Positions 10,841-23,245 of a stretch of DNA of 64,000 nucleotides are shown one piece after another. A model generated the notes under the pieces. The model was not told the DNA's origin and made no database searches. It saw only the letters and a program-made list of their open reading frames with translations. Position numbers and translations under genes: made by a program. Position 1 is the first letter of the stretch; every line of letters begins with the position of its first letter. Location of the stretch: contig CM057830.1 in the NCBI GenBank assembly GCA_030068075.1, forward strand, positions 26,010,247-26,074,246, written 5' to 3'. This DNA is from Paguma larvata (taxonomy: Eukaryota; Chordata; Mammalia; Carnivora; Viverridae).

Positions 10841-12577
10841 ATGGGGGTCTTTTTAATGACTGCAAAGGGGTCATTTATAAAAAATTAATGACTAGTATTT
10901 TTAAAGTTAGTGCTAATTGTAAATAATAAGACACTAATATGGGATATAAAAGATATATGGAGAAATATTTAAAAGAAACCATATCAACCAGTGATGCATT
11001 CATGAGTTTATTAGCAAATCTTGGAATATTTCATCATGTATCTATAATCACTTGCAGTTAAAGTTATAAAGGGCAACCACATCAAAAATTTAAAAAAAAA
11101 ACAGAAATTTGTACATGTCGCTGGCAAAGATATGATGTTAATCACAGAGAGTAAGATATATTATGAAGGATTTGCAAATAAGTATTGTATTAATTTATGT
11201 GTGAATATACTTCCTGCTCAACAAGAGTGTAATCTGTCCTTTTAAACTCCAAACTCAGCTTAGGGTAGGTAATGAACATATACAGTGTACTTGTGAACTC
11301 ACGCAATACCAAATTAATAGCTTACTTCATAGGATTATGAACATTAGGGAAGTGACACGAAAAACCAAACACAAACATGTGCATGGTCTTTTTTGCTTCC
11401 GGTTTGCTTTAAACTCCTTGGAGGAAGGATCGAAAGCACTGTTATGTGGCAAATCACTTCATGTATCTCTCTTAAACTAAAACTATCAAAGTCATTACTT
11501 CAACTTCATGAATTAATTAGCTATTATGAGAAAGTCCCTTAAAACTTTTGTAGAATAAATAAGGATACTCTTTCTCAAACGAATACTTGCATATGAAAAA
11601 TTATACTAATCTATATAACTGCTTTAGGTGTATTTCGTAGAATTACACGCTCCTTAACTCAACTTAAAATCTTCAGGTTTATGACAGTTTTTAGGTGTTA
11701 ATAGCTGAAAAGTTTTCAGCATCAATCATTTGAGCATCTGTGTTTCTAAATTTTTGTTAGCTACTTAAGAATACAAACACTAACTCGCCAGGCATTATGA
11801 ACAATACTTAGGGAGGCCATTTTGTAGCAGCACGTTAGAATCTCAGGGATAATGGATCATAATCCGCTCACATCTCATATTCTAAACAACCCCTGAAATA
11901 GTCCATGAATAAATATATTGCACCCAGAGGAAATGGATCATTACTTCAAGTGCATCCATTAATTTTATTACTTGTGTACAGTGCATAACAGACTGTTAGA
12001 ATAATTTTAATTGTGCGCCACCTTCCATGCAAGTACTTCAGAACTGCCACTTAAAGTGAAGTATTTCAAATCAAGTATATTCATCATTAGCCATGAAGCC
12101 AGAGTAGAATAATGCAAAATCTGTGTTTTCAGAGCTCTTGAATTAGAAGAATATTTAGGACGAAAACTTAAAATATGTTTCTAATAAAAAGTCTCCAACT
12201 TTTATTGAATATTAGATAAGGGTCATACAAGTCAATTTGGCATCCAATGTAACAGCTCGAAATGTAATAGCAATTTACCTGAGTCCATGAAAATAAGGCC
12301 TGAGTGGTACAGACTAAATTCTAGAGGTTTCTTTGACCACACTCACTTTTATACAATTGCTGTATCATTTTTTTTAATAATAGCTTTTAAAAATTAGATT
12401 ATATAAAATTTGTACCCCTAGTGAATATAATGCATAAATTACTAATAGAGGTCTTTCTTTTTCCTATTTTTAAACATCACTGAATTATTAGAGACAAAGA
12501 CCAGATTCCTACTTATATGTGTTTCTGTGACTAAGTTTTTCCAACAACTGTGACCACTATGATCTTCTCCCTTATCC

Positions 12578-12578
<1 letters not shown>

Positions 12579-12615
<37 letters not shown>

Positions 12616-12646
12616 ACACACACACAAACACACACACACACACACA
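12579..12646. repeat. Compound (CT)n(CA)n microsatellite
   Basis: A (TC)n tract of roughly 30 bp passes through cactcac into (AC)n with one interrupting a. All pyrimidine/CA strand bias is on the plus strand. Confidence 0.92.
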
Positions 12647-15600
12647 GCACCAAGTCTTTTCCTTTGAGACTGGAGTCAAAGAACGATGGGTCAGTCAATT
12701 AAGAACATTTATTGAGTGGGAACTCTGTGGAGACCGTTATCCCAAGCATCATATGGAGAAACAGGAGACATAAATCAAACTACCCAGAACCAAGGAGAGA
12801 GTAAGGAGAGTAAGAGAGGAGAAAATGGGTGGGACTGTGGAAAGCTACTCATTTACGATGGAGGGGCTGGACTACTGCAGACAGTACTGTTACCGGGCCC
12901 CAATGTTACACAGACCAGTTGTGAAATGTCTTCCTATTAAGAGACATAATTAAAGAGTTATGGTCACTGAAAATCCTTCACAATGATGTGAAGAAAAGCT
13001 AGTGAGAGGTCTGGCTCTGAGGTGAGCCAGACTAACTATAATCTCTGTCCTTGTCAATCTGACAAAATTTTGTTGCCCAAACTGAAATGATGTCATTATA
13101 TGAAGTACTTTATGAGCTACAAACCAAAATACTAAAAACACAGTTACATAGTTAGTATTAAGGTAAGAGGCATTCTTGTCTGTGTTATCAATCTGTACTA
13201 TTTAATTACAATCCTTAGCCGACTTACTCTGAGGTATCATCTTAAACACTACAATCTAACACTCAAGGGATGATGGTTTTGAGATATTCTTCTAGTCTAA
13301 TACACTAATAATTACTACTTTTATTTAAGCATTTCCATAATGTGATTATCTTCAGACTCTTAATTAACATACAGAAAACTACAATTAGAAATTGAAAGCA
13401 AAGCACAGTTTAAGGTAAAAAACATCACTAACCCTATTAGATAATTATATTCTAGTATCTCCTCTGCAAATTGTAGTGAAACAACTTCATAGGAGAAATA
13501 TAAAGGTGGGAAAACTGAGTTATGTTTACGTGGTTTTTTGAAATAAATAGTTTGATATAACTATTTTCTTGGCAGTTTTATTAACAATAAAGGAAAACTA
13601 TTTATATACCAGGTGTTTGTTTTATACCTGGCTGTTAAGGAGAATATATATAGATGCAAGAACATTATTTCACAATCAAAATTAAGAATAAAGTCTAATC
13701 TAAATAGGTAGAAACAAAGTAAACAAATGTTTAGATAAAAAATATTCTAGATTATCCTGAAATCTCATAATCTCACTCATATGCTGCAAAGCTTTTGCTT
13801 TGAGATAAGCAGAGGAGTTTAAAAAAACTGAAATAAAATCTTAGGAAATTAGGATTCTTTAATTATAAATCAACAGTAGTCACAGAGTAGCAAGATTCTG
13901 TACCATAATGAGATGTTAAATTTTCTAAAATTTTAATCATTTTATACCAATTTTGTGTTTACATCTAAAATTATCAAAATGAACCTTAAAGAAGGTTACA
14001 TTGTATCCATGAAAACAATGAAATAAATACAAATTTGGAAATCCTCCTTCTCAGGTATAACACAGCTACAGAAAATATAATTAGATCACTAGGTACCCAG
14101 TCTCGTCTTCCAGCCACTCTCATTAAAATTCTAGAAAGCCAACAATTTCTTAAGACTGAAGTTATTATTCCCATCTTCCCTAGCGACAATAAGCTTCATA
14201 AAAATTACATGTGTGAAAAACTACTCTAATAAGAATTTCTCTCTGCCATCCAACACTCTCTCAAATTACTCCCATACTTAGCCAATCACATGATGTTGAG
14301 AGAACCACGAACTTAATGTTAGTTCAGAAAGAATATAGTTAAGAAATAGATAAACCGGTTAATTATACCAAAATCCAAGTCAAAACCTTGGAAACAGGAG
14401 TTTCAAGCTAACACTTTCTCTGTTAGTAGCACTGTAGCCTCTCTTTTTAGCCTATTAGGATCATGAACATCACTTACGCGCTTCCTAAAGAAGTAGGACA
14501 TCCAAAAGGGGAATGTTCCTCTAAGCTTTCAAGTATCCAAATAATTTACTCAACTTCCCTTTTTTGATTATAAAAAAGGGTTCCAAATAAATTAATATGA
14601 GTCTCCTACTGAATCTGTACATACTTCCCAAATATGCATCTTTCTAGTATAAAATTCACAATATTAAGGTACATACTATATTCAATATTAAGTGTACTTT
14701 AATATTCTGCAAATAAGTCTTTGCATTTGATAAAGCATAGTCAAAATGAAAATTATCTTAAGTTGATCCTAAGTTCTACGTGACCCTGCGAAACTAAACA
14801 CATGTTAAGAGAAATTGTGTTTTCAGGACATAAAACTGATTTTGAACAAAATTCTGCAACATCAAATCAAAGTCACTTCTATACTGGCATCATGGTATCT
14901 TACATTTTTAACAATTTTAAGACGTTTCCCCTTTTTCTTAATTTCCTTTGAAAAATTGCCTTCAAGATTAAAAGGTTTTGGTTTCTGCATTTCTTAGGTG
15001 ATGGTAAAAATTCATTCTCTCAGTAGATATTTAGAAATGGCCAAAAGTGATTTGGAAACATGTCTGATATGCCATTTTGTTCCCAAACTGATGTAAAGTA
15101 TAAGTATTGAGGGTTTTTTTTTGTGCATGTCTTATTAGATTTTCATTCTGAAGGAAAACTTAAAAGAAGAGTTCTGAAATCATTCCAGAATTTTAAAAAA
15201 GCACTCTAATCTTAGGATAAATTATCTCAAGCAAAAATTCAGTTTTTGAGTATGCATACATACATAGAAAATATAGCATTTATATTATGTTTTTAAAAAT
15301 AGTTATGTCATTCCTTATACATACTTTTTACTACAAATATATGTTAAGTGTTGTGAGCACAATAAAACAAACTGTTTAAGTATCCATATTAGTTGCACAG
15401 TACTTTAACCTTATACAAGAATGCCTTATCTTTATCTTACTTTTTAAGGACGAGGTACGCGGTTAAAAGGCATAAATATTTACGTGAGGTCATAAATGAA
15501 GTACCATAATTCAGTTATTTTCCTTTCCATAAATAAAACGGTAAGAATATATGTATTTTATATGGTTATGAGTTTTATTTTAACTCCACAGCTTAAATGT

Positions 15601-17627
15601 GAGAAAAGGAAATTCTGCACTTGTAAATTTAAGGCCTAAACTGAGATAACGGTTTGGAAACCTGGGTTAGAGCAACCTTAGTTCGTCTTTCAGCTCCGTG
15701 AGCCACACCAGTTAACTCTAGTTTTTCGTTCTATACCTCTGGATCTATCATAAATTAGAGTTAGGGGTCCCAATGAAATAATACCTGGAGAGGTGCCCCA
15801 GGCGTTTACTTGTGTGTGTGTCTTAACTCACAAACTGCACAATCACCAAAAATAAGGATTATGAAATTAATTCTGTATAAGACCAAAAAGGAACAGAAAG
15901 AGAAGTTGCAAACTTTGAGTCTACTTTTTAGTAATCATATAAATTGTTTGAATGGAGCATCATACCTATGCTTTCGTTAGAGCCGAAATTTGAGCCTGGT
16001 CATGTAACAGTTAGACCTTATCTTTATTGGCCTAACACATAAGAAGCTTAAAGCTTGATCAGTATAGTCAATCAGTAAGGAATGTCACACGCCACACCCT
16101 AAATCTTACTGCTCTTTGCTCTCCACACAAATTAGCAATATCCTTAGAAGTATTATTATTCTCTGACCAAAATTAACTCCATTACTGCCTCAACTTTGCT
16201 TTGCTAAGAATGTCACCCATTTGTATTTATTAAGGACCTCGTGTAGGTCTTGATTTGTTTGAAGTCTCCAAAAATTAGAGCTGTGTTTTCAACTACCAAA
16301 AAAAATCATTCCCTTCATTTCTAAATTTTAACTGTTTTGAATAATGATTTGAGGTATAAGGCATGCTTCATACCTGATTATAAAATGAGACCATTTAAAA
16401 GTAGAGATTGTACATTGGCTTATAAAATTTAAAAAAAAAAGTGATAATATAGTTCCTGGGGGAAATTGTGTAACTGCTACAAGACCGTTGTTGAGATCAT
16501 ACGATTTCATTTAATATGAAGATGCTGTTATCGAACTCATCAGTTAAACCACCCGGCAACATACATCTCAACGATAACCTTTCAGCATTTTACATTGTTT
16601 ATGTATTCATTAACTTGTTAACCCAACCTTCAGCTGTCATGTTACTTGTTTTTAATGTTAACCAAATATAGTCGTGGGGCTCATTAAAAGAAAAAAAATG
16701 AATTGATTTCCTAGGAAGATCACTGAACTTTTTAATGCCAACATGGCAATTAAGGCAAAAAAAAATAATTCAACGCAAAAGTTATGCTCCAGAATGCAGG
16801 CAGGTTCTCAAAAAAGCTGACACGCACAACAAAAACATTTGTTACATTTCGTTATTATATTCTTATAAACATATCGTGTGAAATACGTAAAAAAAATCTT
16901 GTCTGATATCTCCCTGAGTCTCATAAATTACTTCTATCTGGAAGTGAACAGAGTAGTAGAACAATGGCAATTTCAAAGAAGTCTGTTCGCAAGTGATGTC
17001 AGTAACATATTTTGTTAAGAAAAAGTTCATTTTAATTCATTCTTTAAAAAAAAATTGTTAGCTTTGTCCTTTTACCTTACTCAAAAACAGCTGAAGTTTA
17101 AAAATAAATCTTCCCTGAGGAGACATTTGTAAAGGACTAAAAAAAAAAAACAAATAAAAGCAACAGAGAAAATGTCAAGTATATTATTAGCAAAACAGGT
17201 ATGCTGATGAAGCCTTACCCCCGATTTTAGTCTGTTCAGAAAAATATATTCCAAAAATTACTTAAAATCAGATGACAATCAGTTTCCACATAGTACATGA
17301 TTGCGTACATTTTCCATGATTTCTGCAAACCTTGTTTTCTTAAATTATTTCGACAAATGCTAGCAGGATTTGCATTAAAATTGATTTCTCGGCAATAGAT
17401 GGATAAAATACTCTGGTACGTCCCATTTTCTTCCATTGGACTCAAAGATGAATTTCCTCTAATAATTTCCTTAGCATTAAGAAAGAGTAATAAAAACCTC
17501 ACAAACTCACTTCGACTTAAATTTGCATTCAAAAAGTGCTTGTCTGATATAATTCAGCTGATAAATATGAACCTATGTGTTTATCAAATCCCTAAGAAGA
17601 TTATCTAAATCAACTCCGTGTAATTAC

Positions 17628-17715
17628 CATTCACCATCTGTTCCACCAGGGCCTGAGCTGATCTGTCGGCATCTTGCAGTTTTCTGAACTTCTCCGCTTT
17701 TTCTCGCTCTATGGC
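17628..17715 (-). CDS. DMD: Dystrophin exon 19 (spectrin repeat 4)
   Basis: This 88-bp exon, the same length as human exon 19, encodes AIEREKAEKFRKLQDADRSA and then QALVEQMVN, within spectrin-like repeat 4. It enters in phase 0 and leaves one base (G) that joins AG of exon 20 to give Glu. The acceptor is gctgcag|GCCATAG and the donor AATG|gtaatta. The donor has T at +5 and +6, so it is suboptimal. The first half is strongly purine-rich on the sense strand. In human DMD this exon carries a known splicing enhancer, whose loss in dystrophin Kobe causes exon 19 skipping. Asp is found where I remember Ser in human (LQDA-D/S-RSA). The ORF is intact. Confidence 0.97.
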
Positions 17716-18835
17716 CTGCAGCACGATAGCAAAGGTGAGTATTTCAATACCAGGATTGTGAATCTACACATTAATTATAACTTCTACCTGCCCTTTCAAG
17801 CCTCAAGATATTTCACTCTGTCAGCTTATCGTGTGAATCTAAAGATTCTTTCTCAAGTTTCTTGGCACCAGAAGCATCAAAATGACAATGAAAGCACAAT
17901 ATCAAATTGCTACTACTTTTAATAAGATTTGTACTCTGAACTTTTTTTTTTACTTAATAGTTTGTGATGTGTTGTAATATAAAACTGCAAAATAAAAAAA
18001 AAACAAGAATAAAAGCAAATCATAAGCAACAATGAATGGATAAAGTGACAGATAATTAAAAACGGAATTTGTCTTTTAAATACACACCACTGAAGTTACT
18101 CCTAATAACTTATGCATTCTGTATTAAAAATCAAAGAAAAAAATCTTGCAAGTATATAAAAAGGGAAAAGCATACTAGCCTGAATATTTTAGCAAAGAAA
18201 AAAAACCCACCCACATTTATCGAAACACAAGACTGCAGGTTAATTTCTCTCTCTAAAACTTTCGAAGTACTCCCATTTCAAGGGAAAATAGATTCAGTTT
18301 CAAAATGCTTTCTAAATCCCTTTGTTCATTTCTCCTAACTTAGAGTTAACCTTTGAACAATGAGAACACAATTATTTAAGTTAACTAAATCTAGCGTTTG
18401 ATACCTTTGGATTTAGCTAATAACGTCTCTACAGAGGTATTTTTTAAAGATAACAAAATACCATGCTGTAAAATATGATGCATTAGAACTCTACGACCAT
18501 AGGCATTAAAAATGAGGCTGTAGTAATAGTACGCTTTATGTCCTAAAACGTCACTATTCACAGGAAAAAGCAAGCTTTAAGGCATTTAACATATAGTTAG
18601 AGCAACACTCCTGTGACAAAGTAATAGTATCATACAAAGATTTCACTTGAGTTTGTGACAGGCGATTCCACCTCAGACTGTTTTTCAAATTTTTACTCAG
18701 ATCTCCAGGCATTTAAACAAATATTCCGAGGTGTGATACTGGAAGACGGGTGGGAGGCATATAATTGACACGTGCACACTCTCCAGAGCTTCGTTCAATA
18801 GAATTTTCAAGGACAAAAATATTATACATCTGTGC

Positions 18836-18958
18836 TGGCCAGTACAGTAGCCACTAGCCGCATGTGGGGATTGAGCACTTGAAAGGTGGCAAGGGTGACT
18901 GAGGAAGCTAATTTTTAATCTAATCTAATTAAATTTAAATTTAAAGAGCCACAATGTG
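18836..18958 (+). repeat. Old interspersed repeat (same family as 4235-4330)
   Basis: The element reads ggccagtacagtagccacta, then gccgcatgtgggga, gagcacttgaaaggtggc, an AT-rich centre (taatctaatctaattaaattt) and agagccacaatgtg. The two ends are partly inverted complements (agccac / gtggct type), suggesting a DNA-transposon-like repeat. The family name is uncertain. Confidence 0.5.
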
Positions 18959-19298
18959 TCACATGCCAGTTGTAACTATACAGTGCGGATCGGGTGTCTT
19001 CACTTTGAAAGCGAACAAAGACAGAAAGATATGTTGACTAAATATAGATATAGATACTATGACAATATCAGAAATACGTTCAGAGTAAGAGGCAATTATC
19101 TTATTTCTAGACCAGCCTATTTCCCAAGCACGCCAAATGATGGGAGTGCTCATACTATAATCCATACATTTTAAAATATTTAAAAAGATTCTCCAGTTTA
19201 AAGAAATAGCCGCAGTTGAATGGAGGGATTTTAAAATTCATTTTAAAAAGAGTTTCATGAAATAGGATTCCTGGATTCAAGGTCAAGAGCACAAAATG

Positions 19299-19329
<31 letters not shown>
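19299..19329 (+). repeat. Poly-A run (A31)
   Basis: 31 consecutive A after gcacaaaatg. The upstream 100 bp does not match a SINE or L1 that I know. It may be a retrotransposition tail of an unrecognised insert or a simple repeat. Confidence 0.9.
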
Positions 19330-19330
<1 letters not shown>

Positions 19331-20489
19331 CCTACAGACGATAGGATATATCCAATCAGGAAAAACACTAATATACAAAATACTAATTAAAATTTAGCCA
19401 AATTAATAAATGAAATGCTGTAAAAAATGGTCTTGGAGTTTTCCTTAAATATTTATAGCCTATCTGGAAAATACACCTTTTATGTTATGCTATCAAGGGC
19501 AGCAAATGAAAATTCAGGTTCGTGTCATCTGTAGGCAAAGTCTAAAAGTGATAGATACATTTTAATATCTTGGATTCTACTTGAAAATTTCAAAGCACAC
19601 AGATTGTGGTGTTTGGGGATTATATGCTCCGAGGACCCCATACCAATTAAGCAGGTGAAACCTCTGGGTTACCCTGAAAGTCATTTTCACAAAGGCATTA
19701 TCACATTGTTGACATAAGTATTTGCACCACCCTGGAAGGTCCTAATTTTCTAGTAGAAACGAAAAGTCCATGAAAATAAAGTAGTCACGGCATTTTGTTA
19801 AAAGGAAGAACCTAGAAGAAGTTCCAAAATTCCCATTTTCTCAACTTTCAATTTTTGTCTTCTAAATGCTGTGTTCTTAGAAGGCAGCTTATTGGCATAT
19901 GTTTTCAGTACTTTAAGTTGATTCTCCATTAAAACATAAAAGCTGTTTGCCAAGGACTCTGAGCACTTTAGAAGAAAAAAAATAAGCACATTCTAAATAA
20001 ATATATAACATTCACAACTACCGAGATCCATAGCAGGATCCGGGTGTTCGATATTTGAACTCCATCGGCAAAACGGTGGGCCAGAGAGCGAAGAAAAAAA
20101 ACTATGTGTACTCCAAGAGTACAAGAACAACAAACTGGTATTCTCTGAGTGAAACAGTGTTAGAATTACCCTTTCTTACCAGAGGAGTTTCTAGTTTTAC
20201 TACAGTGAGGTTCTGCTTTTTTTTATATATATGAAATTATATAAAGGGTAGAATCGGAACATCATATTGTCTTCATAAGTGATGAAAAATTATCAATGGC
20301 CTTCTAAATGTCATGATCATAGTCTTAATTGTAAGCATCTAATGGAAAAATCAATTAGTATAACAAAAAGAAAAACTTCTCAGTGATTATTTCAGGGGTA
20401 ACTAGCTTAAATATCTAATTTAGTTAATCACATTATTCTAGTTATTCTAATATACATATAATAGCAATAACAACCACAACAAAACAGTA

Positions 20490-20740
20490 AGCTATGCAAT
20501 AGGTACTCTTGTTTCTACAGTTTGGCAGAGGAGGAAAGTGAGGCACACACAAAATTACAGTTTATGTGCATTATTTCATATGTATTTCATAATAATCCTG
20601 TGGGATAGAAAGAATGAGCCATGTCTTTTATACCAGAGGAAATGGAGCATCAATAAGATTCAGTCACATACACAAGATCATAGAATTAGAAGGTTTACAT
20701 CCGATCTGAGAACCCTGATCATCTATTTACAAGTTCAGCT
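20490..20740 (+). mobile_element. MIR-like SINE relic
   Basis: The blocks ttatgtgcattatttcatat, aataatcctgtgggat, ccagaggaaatggagc and acaagatcatagaattagaagg follow the order of the MIR consensus, with a possible second partial copy just before at 20490-20560. It is old and diverged. Confidence 0.6.
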
Positions 20741-21309
20741 CTCTCAAACATGCTCTGCTGCTTCCAAGGGTCTTCCACTGAAAATTAACCAAACAGCACT
20801 GAACCTATCTGACTACGACTCCCAGCAAAGGTGACCCAATAGTTCGGATGTAGTCAAAGATGATATTCAAAATATTTATCCATTAATGCAGCGTGGGCTC
20901 CAAGATATCAGAAGGAAGGCCTGACTACTCAGAATGGACACTGAGAGTCTTACAGGATGACTGGTGATTCTGTGTACAGCTCAACTACCGTACCCCGTGG
21001 CCGGATGTCTATTATACACAAACTGAGTAACCGTTATAAACAGAGACATAGGTCTGAGAAAGAAGAATTTAATGGCCACCACATTATCTGTCAGTGTGCA
21101 GATGCTATCTGGGTTCTGTTAAGTAACATCACTTTCAAGGGGAATACTGGAAAATAGAGATATTGGCACAGATGTGCCTTGAGGGGTATGCGCAGAACAA
21201 TGAAGAGTCCAGAAAACATTTCATTTCAACCACAGCTATAGGTGGTTGGTGAAAAATGAGGAAATTTAGGGTAGCAAGAAGACAGTAAAGAAGGTAATGA
21301 AAAGTTTTG

Positions 21310-21480
21310 GAATCACTCGGTTCTCAGATGGTTTGAATTCTGTCTCCACTCCTTACCAGCTGTTTGACATTTGGAAAGTGATTCAACCTTTCTGAGCCTC
21401 AATATTTTCTATGTAAAATAACAATAAAGATACCTACCCTCCAGGGACTCTGAGAAGATTAAAGGAGGCTCTTCATATAA
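21310..21480 (-). mobile_element. MIR-like SINE relic
   Basis: It reads as MIR complement: gtttgaattctgtctccact, taccagctgtttgacattt, gattcaacctttctgagcct and agatacctaccctccaggga. The order is preserved, with moderate divergence. Confidence 0.65.
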
Positions 21481-22299
21481 TTTATTTCCCAAACTGGGAC
21501 AATTCTTACATAGTAAAATGGAAATCTAGAAATAATTAAGCTGTAAGAAATGGAATGCCATAAACAGAGAAAGCTCCTAAGTGCCACATGTGGGCATTCT
21601 AATGAACGGTGATTTCAATCATCTTAAAAACAAGTTTAGGAGTGAATTTTTATCTAAGAATTGATTAAAGTACCCTGCCCACAAAAACGTGTGGCAAGAG
21701 TCCAAGTAACCACATACACAAAGTGCTAAAGAAGTTTACTAAATAAATGGCACTGAAATTTCCTTTTTTCCTGGACCTGGACGCATACGCCTTCTTTCTC
21801 AAATAAACTATATGAACTTCTGTTTTAAAAAAAGATCAGATTAGTAGTTCCTAATGCTTCTACCTTCTCTCATTTTCTCAGAAAAAAATATACGTAAACT
21901 GCAAGGAAAAGTAAAATAAAAACCACATGACCCCCACAAGCAAAGTCTGGAGAGAAACATGGTTCTGAAAAAGGAAAGGCAAAACCGTTACTTTAAAGGG
22001 GCGTGTGCCACCAAAGAGAAATACTGGCCCTCCACGAGTCTATACTGCAAAGTACAAACTAGCTCGTGACCTAAGAGAAGATGAAAGAAGAGTGAAAAGG
22101 AAAGAAGAAAGGAGAAAAGAAAAACTGGTCCTCACACTTAATCCTTTATTCAATTCCATCAAAACTGTTGCTATTAATGACACCATCAGCCCCCATGCTA
22201 CCACATGCAGTGGCTGATTCTCAGTTCTCAACTTATTTAACATCATAATTTGATTCACAGGATTCGTCTTCAAAATATTTCTTAATTTGCTTTCCTAGA

Positions 22300-23245
22300 T
22301 GCCAAGTACACAGTTTTATTCCTACCTCACAGGCATTCCCTTCACTCAATCCCCTGTGCTGGTTCTTCCACATATCACTATATAAATGTACAGAGGCTAC
22401 ATCTACAGCTTCATTTTTTGGACACCAAAAGCTTATAATCCTTCTTGACTGTTCTTTTTCTCTCAAGCCCCATATCCAACCCCTCAGAAACCCCTGTTGA
22501 CTCTAACCTCAAAACACATCCAGTAAACGATGTTGTTACTGGGCTCACTACTACTACACAAGTAAAGCAAAGCAAAACAAACAAACCAAAAAACTCCATC
22601 ATCACCCGGTGCTCTGGAAGTTTCCAAACAGCCTAATAAACGGAATTTCTACTTCCATCACTGCTCTCTGATAGTATATTCTCAACACGGCCGACCGAAG
22701 AAGCCAGAAACAACAGAGGTCGGCTCACCTCTTCAAGGGCTTCCCGTCTCACTCTGAATAAAAGCCCAAGTTCTAACCATGGCCCATCTTGTGTTAACCT
22801 CCTTAACTTCTCTGACCTCTTCCTCTGTGACTAAACACCCTGATTCTTCAGCTCTGCCACACTCTGTTGTTCTCTGACACTCCTCCCTCAGTCCTATCCA
22901 TTCTCTCTTCCCTCTTCCCAAATGCTCCTACCTCAGGCGTCTATAAATCACTCACTGCCTTCCGATCTTTACTTAAAGGTCACTTTCTCAGGGAGGCCTG
23001 CTGTTGCTACTCTATCTACACACACATACAACTTCCTAGCCCTCATTCCTCCTTTATTTTTGTCTTTGACATTCATCAATAACATTCTATGTATTTTGCA
23101 TATTAATCTTGCTTAATTTTCATCTTCCTCACTGGAAAAGAAATTGTATAAGATCGGGTGTCCTCATGTATTTCCTTCTTCATGTCATGTCCAATGCACA
23201 GAAGAGGGCCTGGTCCATAGCAGATGCATACTAAGGTGAGCTCCA
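22300..23245 (+). mobile_element. LINE-2 3' region, sense orientation
   Basis: Long collinear similarity to the L2 3' ORF and UTR. Matching blocks include the counterparts of 'cccatatccaacc…cagaaacccctgttgactct', 'tcttcaagggcttcccgtctca', 'ataaaagcccaagttctaac', 'aggtcactttctcagggaggcctgctg' and 'gaagagggcctggtccatagcagatgca', in order. Short ORFs here are remnants. A small lysine/arginine-rich frame at 22005-22217 just to its left is unexplained. Confidence 0.75.

Larger units (their letters stand above)
7780..17627 (-). other. DMD: DMD intron 19
   Basis: This intron is about 9.85 kb. Recognised contents are a SINE (8523-8728), a (CA)20 microsatellite (8898-8938), a MIR-like stretch (about 10105-10345), two SINEs in opposite orientation (10399-10577 and 10636-10840) and a compound (CT)n(CA)n repeat (12579-12646). 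The blocks 10860-12570 and 12950-17600 are AT-rich, with short open frames only, and I recognise nothing else in them. The left end is the exon 20 acceptor and the right end the weak exon 19 donor. Confidence 0.9.

Noticed and set aside
17716..17740. Consensus donor AAAG|GTGAGT on the plus strand just outside exon 19
   Set aside because: It is on the strand opposite to the gene and no antisense exon is supported. The match is probably chance.
22005..22217. Lys/Arg-rich 70-residue plus-strand frame starting MPPKRN
   Set aside because: It is unrecognised, short, and borders an old L2; there is no splice or homology evidence. It was kept only as a remark.
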